Positions 55,192 through 64,000 of a DNA stretch of 64,000 nt are shown piece by piece. Position 1 is the first letter of the stretch. The number at the start of each line of letters is the position of its first letter. The stretch covers positions 1,264,001 through 1,328,000 of the forward strand of contig PUDQ02000001.1 of the NCBI GenBank assembly GCA_002964805.2. The letters are read 5' to 3'. Source of the stretch: Trametes villosa. Its lineage: Eukaryota; Basidiomycota; Agaricomycetes; Polyporales; Polyporaceae. Under the pieces are notes generated by a model. That model saw nothing but the letters and a program-made list of their open reading frames with translations. It made no database searches and was not told where the DNA came from. A program made the translations under genes and the position numbers.

Positions 55192-58100
55192 ATGGCGTCT
55201 GGTTCTCAACCACCATATCTGCGTGTCAAGATCAACCAGATCGACTATACCGTGGCTCCTCCTGGACCGTTAGACCACTCGTCGCTGCACCGAGTCCCCG
55301 TCATACGAATATACGGAGACTCCTCTCTTGGCTTGAAAACATGCGTTCACGTACACCAAGTATACCCGTACTTCTTCGTGGAGTACCTCGAGAAGATGCA
55401 CCCCGAAGTTGGTGAGTTCTGGCCGCACCTGTCGCAGGGAGGGCCTCTCACGCCGCCCCACAGTGAACCGCTACATCGCTAGACTCAAACACTCACTTGA
55501 CCACGCCATTGCTATATCTATGAAGCGCAACCCACAATCCCCGAAGTCGAAGTTCGTGCGCGCTATCGTGCTAGTCAAGGGCGTGCACTTCTATGGCTTC
55601 TCTGCCAACTATGCGCCGTTCCTAAAGGTCTACATCGCCGACCCCGCATTCGTCAACCGCGCGGTCACGATCATGCAGTCCGGGACGATCATGAAGACCC
55701 GGTTTCGCGTATACGAGAGCCACATCTCGTATCTCCTCCAGTTTCTGTGCGACTTCGGTCTGTACGGCTGCGGGTGGATAGACTTCAGCGAAGTCTGGCA
55801 GCGCAGTCCCGACGAACATGCAGACGACAACGAGCAAGATGTAGAACTTGTCGAGTCGCTCTCGGCTTTCAAGGTCTCCCCACACTTCAGGCAGACGCGC
55901 ATGGCGCTCGAGGTCGACTCAACCGCGCCCCACATCCTCAACCGCTGCAAGCTCTCTGCGCGCAACATCCACCACAAGTTGACTATTCCGGCGCCAGCGC
56001 TTCCACCCGAGCCCCTGGTACTCAGTGTGCGCGAGCTCTGGGAGGACGAACGCCAGAGGCGCATTGCGAAAGGTTTGTCCCCCTCTCCTGAGGTCCCCAA
56101 GGACTTGAGCGCAAACTCGCGAGGACCCGGCGCCGGATGGGTGGCGGAGGCGCGCTGGTGGGAGGAGATTCGCAAGCGCATCGAGCGCGAAAGAGGGCGG
56201 GAGGCGGTACCTCCACGCATGTCGTGGGAGAAGTGGGTTATGACCACCTTCGAGAGCATCGAGGCGCTCTGGGAGGACGAGCACAAGACGTGGAAGCCCC
56301 AGTTAGAGGACGCCGCCGCCGCTGGAGACAGACGCGGGGAACCCGCGGCGGACGGGCAGAATCCCTACCAGTCATCTGTCATGACTGCGACAGCCCAAGG
56401 GAACGCTCGTACCAGCGAAGACTACGGGGACGAAGGGGGCATTGAGGTCGACGAGACGATGCTGGGAAGTCAGGCGATGTCACTGATGATGGAGAGGGAA
56501 GAAGCCGAATGGCAGAAGGAGGTGCAAGATATTGAAGAGCCCGAAGTTGACGATCCATTGCAGGAGGACGAAGACGCGCTCGAGGACGGCCCATTGCCTG
56601 ACCTGCAGTCGGTTAATGGCGACGACCAGGATGACAGGTGAGAGGCACGCCTTTAGCATCTAGCAGCGTTACTCATACAGTGACAGCGCCAACCCATTCC
56701 TTGTTTCTGACAAGGAGGCGCGTACATCCTCAACGCCATCCCCGTCAAAGAGTGCAAATCCATTCAAGGCCATATGGTCAAAGATTGCGAAGTAAGTGGC
56801 ATATTCGCTCGCAAACCCGTGTACTAACGGTAGGTAGGCCTTCGTCTCGGGATCGTTCTTCCTCCGTTGTCTCTGGCGGACCCAGGACACCCACTAAGTG
56901 AGTAGGGTTTTCAGCGTTGCGGTGAAGGAGAGCGCTGACTTTATTGAGGTATAGGGTAAGTTGAGCCTGTTCCGTGTAGTACCTACGCTCAGCGCCTTGC
57001 TGTCGTAGCCTCGCCGGAACACTCCAGGCTTCTCGACGCCAAGGAGGCCATATGGGATGCGATCACCCACTGTGACTCCTACGAAGCGACCTTTCCCTCG
57101 GGTTGCTAGCAAGGAACTCTTCGGCGAATCCTCGTCCACGCGGTCGCCTCGTTCTATCTTCCATCCTCTTCCCCCTGCAAACGTCGAAAGCGACATCGAG
57201 CCGAACGCACTTCCGGCGCTTCCTCCAGCACCGCTTCCAACCCCTGTGGAGGCCGAAAGCGAAGAGAGACCGGCGAAGAGGCGAAGGCTTAGCCCCCTCC
57301 CGGTAGCGGAGAGTGACAACGTGGTGGCATCCAGTTCAAGTTCCGCCAACGTCACTTCTACGCATTCAGCAAGCATCAAGTCCGCCTATCTGTCGAAGAG
57401 CCTGACCCCTCTCTCTGGCGCTAGTCTGAACAGCGGGCGAAATTGCTACGTGTACGCGTGCCCACCCCCGACCGCCGCCGAGCTTGTCGAGACCACGGAC
57501 CAGGTTGGGATACCGAGCAAGGTCTACCGCGACCCGTACTACTCTAAGGAAGCCGACGCCCCGGAACGACCGAGAGAGTATGCGGGACTTGTCTTCCACC
57601 TCAAGGGCGGCGACGGCATCGCCAACCTAGAGGAATGGAAGAACAGCGAAAGTGAGCCTTCCGTGGTCGCCGGGAACCGCCCACGCGCATTGGCTCCCGC
57701 AGGCGTTTATGGTTGGGAGTACGCGAGCACGCCGCCGAGCGTGAAGCAAGTCCGGAAATGGCTCAAGAAGCAGGCAGCTCGCCCCGATGCGAGTTTGATA
57801 CGCCCCAAGGCCTCGTCTCAGGTAATGCGCCGTCCTACTCAAGGAGAACGCGTCATTAACTTTTCGTGTACAGATACAGGGGCCCACGCAGATGACCCCT
57901 TACGGCCTCAAGAGTACCCTTGTGCCTCGCTCGGACAAAGTGAAACGCATCCGGCAGAATATGACCGTCCTTGCGCTGGAAGTTTTTGGTATGTGCGTTC
58001 TTCTCACGAACCCGGTCAGCATGGCTCACACCGCTCCCTCAGCTCCTTCGGAAGGAGATCGCGTTCCCGACCCTGGACTGCACGAGGTAGCCGCTGTGTT

Positions 58101-61100
58101 CTATGCTCTGCACAGCTCCGACCACGCCGACGGCGGAGATACCTTCACCTGCGACTCCGGCATCATCGCAGTCGAAAGCGACCAGCTGAACGCGAAGCGT
58201 CTGCGAAACGCCAAGGCCGAATTTGTGGACACCGAGCTCGAGTTGCTGAATCGCCTCATCGACATCGTACTCGAGCTGGACCCGGACATCATCTCAGGGT
58301 GGGAGGTCCAGGCGGCTTCTTGGGGCTATCTTGCCGCGCGAGGATACACGTACGGCATGAACATTGGCGACCAGATTTCCAGGGCTCCTGGCCGGCACAT
58401 TGGAAGCGGAACGGATCAGTGGGGGATGAGAACCACGTCGACGTTCAAGGTGAATGGACGACATGTTTTGAACGTGTGGAGGATCATGCGCTCGGAGCAT
58501 ACGTTCAGCATCTACACCTTCGAGAACGTCGTGTTCCAGATCTTGCGCCGAAGGTATGTGCATCAACCTCGGTGGTTGCTCTCGTCTGACGCCCCCGGAA
58601 GGACGCCATGGTATAACACCTCGACTCTCACAGATTGGTACAACAGTCCTGTGCCAGAACGCGCAGACAGGTTGCTTCGCTATTTCGCGCGTCGGACTGC
58701 TATGGTGTTGGAAATCTTGGACGTCGCTGAGGTCGTGACCAAGAATGCGTAGGTCGCTAGCTCGTCTCGTACGTTATGCTGCTCACGCACTCCTTCAGCG
58801 AATTCGCCCGTGTATTCGGTGTTGACTTCTTCTCCGTCCTGAGCAGAGGCTCCCAGTTCAAGGTCGAGTCCTTCATGTTCCGCATCGCCAAACCCGAGAG
58901 CTTTGTACTCCTATCGCCGAGCAAACAAGACGTACGTGCCATTCATGCTCTCGTCCCCCCGATACTGAATCGTCGTCCACAGGTCGGCAAGCAGAACGCG
59001 GCCGAATGCATGCCGCTCATCATGGAACCCCTCTCCGCGTTCTACAGCAGCCCCCTTGTAGTGCTAGACTTCCAGTCTCTGTATCCCTCCATCATGATCG
59101 CCTATAATTATTGCTATTCTACTTGTCTAGGACGCGTTGTGGACTTCAAGGGCCAGAACAAGTTCGGCGTCACCGACCTCCGCCAGCCGGCGGGTTTACT
59201 GGCCACTCTACAAGACCACATCAATGGTACGCCCGCTTCGCCTTTTATACCACAGCTATGATGCTTATGTACGGCGTTGGTCGCAGTCGCTCCTAATGGG
59301 ATGATGTACGTCAAACCGACCGTGCGGAGAGGCCTCCTCGGGCGCATGCTCACAGAGCTCCTCGACACGAGGGTCATGGTCAAGCAGGCCATGAAAGGCG
59401 CCAAGGACGACAAGGTAACTCCAGGCAGGCTATACTCGCCGCGCAGTATACTCAACTTCGGCAGGGTCTCCGCAGGATTCTCGATGCCCGCCAACTCGGC
59501 TTGAAGTTCATCGCGAACGTCACGTACGGATATACGAGCGCAACATACTCCGGGCGCATGCCCGCAGTCGAGATCGCGGACAGCATTGTGCAAAGTGGGC
59601 GAGAGACATTAGAGCAGGCGAGTATGGATATCCTATCTCGACTCGGCGGCGTCACTGAACTCGGGGACCTGGTAGGCCATCCGTGTGATCAACTCGACGA
59701 AGAAGTGGGGTGCCAAAGTTGTCTACGGAGACACTGACTCCCTGTTCATCTATCTGCCGGGGAAGACAAAGGATCAGGCATTCAGAATCGGTCAAGACAT
59801 GGCAGATACCGTCACTCAGATGAACCCAGCTCCGGTGAAGCTGAAGTTCGAGAAGGTGCGTCAGCTGTCTGACTCCCCAAAAGACGCTGTGCACTGAGCT
59901 TACCTGGCATAGGTCTACCTACCCTGCGTGCTGATGGCGAAGAAGCGTTATGTCGGATTCAAGTTTGAGAACCCTGACGACAAGGAGCCAGCCTTCGACG
60001 CGAAGGGTATCGAGACCGTTCGCCGGGATGGCATTCCAGCACAGCAAAAGATGACAGAGACTTGTTTGAAGTACGTACACCACTGTTTGTCGAGAGCCTT
60101 CCCGTAACAGCCTCTCGTCAGAATCTTGTTCCGTACGCAGGATCTTAGTCAGGTCAAAGACTACTGCTGCCGTACATGGTCCAGGATCCTTGAAAACAAG
60201 GTCTCAATACAAGATTTCATCTTCGCGAAGGAGGTCAAGATGGGCACTTACAGGTTGGTGATTAATGTAGCACAGGCTGAGATCAGCGCTGACGCTTCCT
60301 TACAGCGACAAGGTGCCACCTCCTCCCGGTGTCACCGTTGCAGCCCGGCGGATGCTCGAGGACCCCAATGATGAACCCCAGTACGGGGAGCGTATCCCCT
60401 ACGTGATCGTTCGAGGAGAGCCGGGGTCGAGGCTGGTTGATCGCGCGGCCGCACCGCACGATCTATTCCGGGACAGGTATGCTGCCCTGCATCTGCATGC
60501 TGCAAAGTTGCGCCGACTGACCCTGGTTCGCATGATATCGCAGCCACAAGCGTCTGGACGCGAACTACTACATCTCGCGAGTGCTGATCCCACCGCTGGA
60601 GCGCATCTTCAACCTCGTCGGCGCAGATGTCCGGGCCTGGTTCGACGACATGCCGAAGAGCCTGCGCGTCGACCAGCCCGACGTCACGCTGTCCCCGCGG
60701 AAGAACAAGAAAAGCGACATGGTGGCGAACGCGTTCAAGATTGATGATCACTTCACCAGCTCGCACTGCCTGATTTGTGGAGCTGTGACCCCTGAAGGTG
60801 AGCGTGAACATGTGTGATATGTCGCTGCGAGCTGACAGGATGCAGTATTATGCGAGGTGTGTCGGTCAGACCATCCGACTACGATCAGCGAATTGCTGTC
60901 GAGGGTGCAAGGGACAGAAACCCGTCTGAAGGACGTCCATATGGTGTGTGGATCGTGCTGCGGCACTGCGCCCGCAGAGCCGGTCCAATGCGAGTCCCTG
61001 GACTGCCCATGGCTGTACGAGCGGAAGAAGCTGGAGACCAAAGCGGAGGCGCTGACGAGCGTTCACGACCTGATCGAAGAGATGGAGAGGGAGTGGTACG

Positions 61101-61165
61101 CTGAAAGAGGTTATGACCCCGACGAGGATACCCCGGACTCCTGGAATATTTCCGTTGTAGACTAG
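55192..61165 (+). CDS. REV3: DNA polymerase zeta catalytic subunit
   Basis: B-family translesion polymerase. ATG 55192 opens MASGSQPPYLRVKINQIDYT, then VPVIRIYGDSSLGLKTCVHV, VNRYIARLKHSLDHAIAISM and FVRAIVLVKGVHFYGFSANY of the N-terminal domain, followed by a long Ser/acidic insert (56.3-57.3 kb). The exonuclease-like domain has LALEVF and IISGWEVQ, so the catalytic acidic residues are lost, as expected for zeta. Polymerase motif A is LDFQSLYPSIMIAYNYCYST, motif B LKFIANVTYGYTSATYSGRM, motif C VVYGDTDSLFIYLPG, then VYLPCVLMAKKRYVGFKFEN. The C-terminal cysteine clusters are CLICG...CEVCR (CysA) and CGSCCG...CESLDCPW (CysB, Fe-S), ending SWNISVVD at TAG 61163-61165. About 17 introns; roughly 1,700 aa. 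A 7-nt (or 1-nt) exon near 56949-56955 is needed to keep frame. Confidence 0.95.
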
Positions 61166-61396
61166 CTGTACTCTGTCCGCCGTCCGCCGACGTCCTCCTC
61201 GAGCTCTATACGATGCAGCTCGGACCGAACCTCTGTCAGTGCGCCTACGAGACGCCTGCGAGACTGCGCCGCTGCGGGCCGCAGGCGCTTATGGAGGCGG
61301 AGAGTGACGCGCTGCTGCACGCGGAGGTGGTCCGTCTCAGGCCATCCTACCTCCGCTCCTCATCGCAGCCCTCGTCTCCCACACTCTTTCTCAGCA

Positions 61397-62174
61397 ATGG
61401 CGGACTTCGTTCAGGCCCTGGACCCCTCTAAGCTCGTGCTGGTCGGAACCGTGCGTACCGCTTACCAGCCCACGCGCGGGGGTTGTTGACTGAACACCAA
61501 TATGCTCTCCAGACCCTGGCCTTCGTGACCAGCGCGTTCTCCGCGCCGGCCTACAACCTCCCCATCTTCCTTTTCGGAACGTACGCGCAGGAGTCCTCCG
61601 AGGCAATCCAGTCGTTGAGGGCGGTACGCGTCTCGCCATCACGTCCCTGTTGGACGTACCGCCGATCATGCTTAACACATTGCGCGCGCAGTTCACGTTT
61701 CTCCTCGCGGGGTCCATGTTCTACGACATCATCTGGATGGTCAACAACTCGCAGAACTGGTTCATTCGGACTGTCACGATCCTCTTGCTGGTTCTGAAGG
61801 TAAGGGATAGCGTGCGGGTACGAAGTAATGTCCACCCGCCTGACATAGTGGAACATAGGTCCCCACCACGTTCTCCTTCGTCACCGCCCTCCAACAACGC
61901 GGCGGGCAGTTCTCTGGCCTCGGTGGAATCCGCGGGAACGACCTCTCTGGAGCCACAGGCGAGTTGACGGCATGAGCTACCGCTCTACTGTTTTGGCTGA
62001 CCCACCCTCTCAGTATGGTCCATGCCTGGTGGTTTCACCTCCGGCGGCAGGGAGGGCTACCAGAACGTCGACAGCCCCGTCGATTCCCACGCCCCCAAGC
62101 CGCTCAGCGTCCCTCCGACGCAACCCACACCGCAGCCCGCTGCGCCGAACCCCGGAGCGTACCAGTCGGTCTAG
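61397..62174 (+). CDS. AGTRAP-like small membrane protein
   Basis: Four-helix membrane protein resembling the type-1 angiotensin II receptor-associated protein family, of unknown function in fungi. ATG 61397 gives MADFVQALDPSKLVLVGT. After a GT-AG intron TLAFVTSAFSAPAYNLPIFL and FGTYAQESSEAIQSLRA follow. After another, FTFLLAGSMFYDIIWMVNNS, QNWFIRTVTILLLVLKVPTT and FSFVTALQQRGGQFSGLGGI. The last intron (61959-62013) begins with GC, and joins DLSGAT to VWSMPGGFTSGGREGYQNVD in phase. A Pro-rich cytosolic tail ends AYQSV at TAG 62172-62174. The pattern LPIFLFG...QSLR...YDIIWM matches homologues in other mushrooms. About 180 aa. Convergent with the OGT gene. Confidence 0.83.
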
Positions 62175-62466
62175 AGGTGGCCATCGCATGCAGGCGAAGC
62201 AACAGCAGCAAAACCGACGATGTGATTGATCCAGTGTGCTATCTATACAGTAATGTGTGTGCAGATGGAGTGTGCGGGCGCGCGAGTGCGTGCCGAGATG
62301 TATATGCTACAGGCGGAGACGGAGGCGGGGGGTGTTTTCTACACCGCGTGTGATTAGCTGGCGAGCTTCCGCTGCGAGGCCAAGCTTGAAAGTACCGTAT
62401 TGTGGCCCGTGGCGGGCGTCGCGTATCGACGTGCACAGTCCGTGAGGGGCAGTCGTCGATCGTCAA

Positions 62467-64000
62467 TTACTCGGTGTGCGCGATGTCCACCGGATCGTCG
62501 TCGCGGATCCAGATGCAGCCGCTCGTCCTCTCCGGCGCGCCCTCCTCGCACGCCTCCCACTCGTCCGACAGCTCGTACTGCGTGCCCTCGACCCAGCGGC
62601 GCCACGCCTCCTGCAGGCCCCGCTCGAGGTTGCGCGTCCAGCGGCGCGTGTCGAAGAGCGGCATCGCGTCGCGGTTGAGGAAGAGGCCCCGCCGCAAACG
62701 CACGAGCTCGCCCTCGCCGCGCGGGAGCACCGCGCCGTCCGGCTCGTGGAAGGGCACGTAACGCACGCCCTGCGCGAGCGCGACCGCGCGCCGCTCGTAC
62801 TCGTCCGCGCTCTGCACCGTCATCTGCGCGCCGAAGCCGGTCGCGGCGACCATGCTCGCCGCGACGCGCGAGCACATCTTGTGCCGGTGCTTCGGCCAGG
62901 TCAGCACGGGCGTCCCTGTCCAGAGCACGCTGCGAGGCACGGCGTCAGCACCCGGGCGTCGATCGGACCGCGGATCGTCGCTCTTACTCTGCTGCAATTG
63001 TATGCGCGTTGCACTACGGGACGTGCGTGTGAGCGGGCCTGAACGCGAGTTTGACAGAGGGAAAGGTGCTTGCCTCTGCGGTGTCCAGGAACAGGTCCGC
63101 GACGCGCGCGCGGAAGATGTGCCAATCCTTCTTGGCCACATCGGTGAACCGGATCCGCGCCGCGACCTCCTCGCCGGCCCACATCGTCGCGGTCCGGCGG
63201 AGGTGCTCTTCGCCCGCGCCGGGGAAGCGCAGGAGCCAGAGCACGCTCCGCGGGACTTGGCGGAGGATGCGCAGCCAGACCAGAAATATCCCCTGTGCGC
63301 GGCAAAGTTGCAACGAAGCGACACGCACATACACATGGACCAGAGGCACACAGGGGCACGCAGGCGGGGCAAACGGGGCAAAACGCAATCAGCGTCCAGG
63401 CTCGCGGCGGCAGAGCGCATAAGCAGAGTTTGCGTACCGGATCGATCTGCGAGCGGGCGTGCGCCGCGGGATCGGCTCATCAGCGGGGGGCGTGCGCGGG
63501 CGTATCGATGTCCGCGGGGCGGACGGGGAGACGCACCTTGTAGAGCTGTGTGGCCGCGCGCGTGTGAGCCTGTGTGGCCTTGTGTGTCCGGAAACGGGGG
63601 CGGGGCTCACCTGGTTGAAGTTCGCGAAGATGATTACGTCCCTGCGGGCGCACCGCGTCAGCGACCTGCCTTGCCCGCGCAGCCAAACGGTCGGGGTGAC
63701 ACTTGTACGTACTGCGGGAGGTCTGGGAAGACTTGCTTGCGCGCGTCTGCGCGTCGGCGTTCCTCGTCGAGCCAGAGCGTCTCTGCGGGGACCTTTGCGC
63801 GCTCTTCTGGACTGAAGTTCTCGTCCCCGCGATACGACTGCTTGTGATCAGTGACCATAAACGTGTGCTGTGAATGAGAATGCTGTCAACTACGCATGCG
63901 CCCGATGAAATGCGTACGGCACACGGACAGGCATGTACATGAACTTCTCCATACTGTGCGGGATTGTGGTGAGTGGACAGCTCAAACTACAATGGGGCCA
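62467..64000 (-). CDS. O-GlcNAc transferase-type glycosyltransferase, GT41 (C-terminal part; starts right of window)
   Basis: Transfers sugar (UDP-GlcNAc in characterised members) to Ser/Thr of cytosolic and nuclear proteins. Entering from the right edge the read is EKFMYMP, HTFMVTDHKQSYRG and a charged loop. FANFNQ, LYK, IDP and GIFLVWLRILRQVPRSVLWL follow in separate exons. Then LLRFPGAGEEHLRRTATMWA, ARIRFTDVAKKDWHIFRARV, ADLFLDTAE, CNAHTIAAD, VLWTGTPVLTWPKHRHKMCS and RVAASMVAATGFG. The end is CIWIRDDDPVDIAHTE with TAA at 62467-62469. Motifs FNQLYKIDP, DVLWTGTP and W-P-K-H-x-x-K-M-x-S are diagnostic of OGT. LYK (63537-63545) and IDP (63438-63446) are 9-nt exons. The intron at 63014-63073 has GC-AG borders. 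TPR repeats would lie beyond the window. Family call is secure. Confidence 0.93.

Overview
The window is nuclear DNA from a filamentous basidiomycete, probably an Agaricomycete. The genes are split by many short introns (mostly 50-65 nt) with GT-AG borders and CTGAC-like branch sites. Coding sequence is GC-rich and intergenic gaps are short. The gene set is typical of mushroom-forming fungi: a PriA-type secreted protein, a GH16 glucanase, a MARVEL-like protein, a stand-alone SRA-YDG protein and a PL4 pectin lyase. I see no operon, virus, CRISPR array, rRNA or clear tRNA. Exon borders were worked out by hand from splice signals, reading phase and remembered family motifs.

Layout. 0-9 kb: 3' end of a PL4 rhamnogalacturonan lyase (+), an SRA-YDG protein (-), a CCCH zinc-finger protein (-), an uncharacterised acidic protein (-) and a small GPI-type surface protein (+). 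9-16 kb: MYG1 exonuclease (+), a SurE-like phosphatase (+), a membrane-anchored GH16 glucanase (-) and ribosomal protein eL15 (-). 16-26 kb: a MYND-finger protein (+), an MFS transporter (-), a MARVEL-like protein (-) and a RasGEF carrying a Ras-like domain (+). 26-36 kb: DRS1 RNA helicase, APC4 and a bZIP factor, all (+). 36-46 kb: a GC-rich gene-poor stretch, GPI2/PIG-C (-), a Cys-rich membrane protein (-), ARP1 centractin (+), ribosomal protein eS24 (-), a Tic20/DUF4870-like protein (+) and a secreted protein (-). 46-64 kb: PriA-like protein (-), PP2A scaffold subunit TPD3 (-), a 2.3 kb gap with a minisatellite, glucose-6-phosphate 1-epimerase (+), REV3 (+), an AGTRAP-like membrane protein (+) and the C-terminal half of a GT41 O-GlcNAc transferase (-) running off the right edge.

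Most genes are housekeeping and unrelated; they do not form one pathway. Several neighbours share divergent promoters: eL15/MYND, Cys-rich protein/ARP1, eS24/Tic20-like and MARVEL/RasGEF.

The most unusual signal is in gene structure. Three introns appear to use GC-AG borders (SurE-like, AGTRAP-like, OGT). Very small exons are needed to keep frame: two consecutive 9-nt exons in OGT, a 12-nt exon in the GH16 gene, a 7-nt (or 1-nt) exon in REV3, and an eS24 first coding exon that holds only the ATG. MYG1 has an in-frame upstream start that adds a mitochondrial-type presequence.
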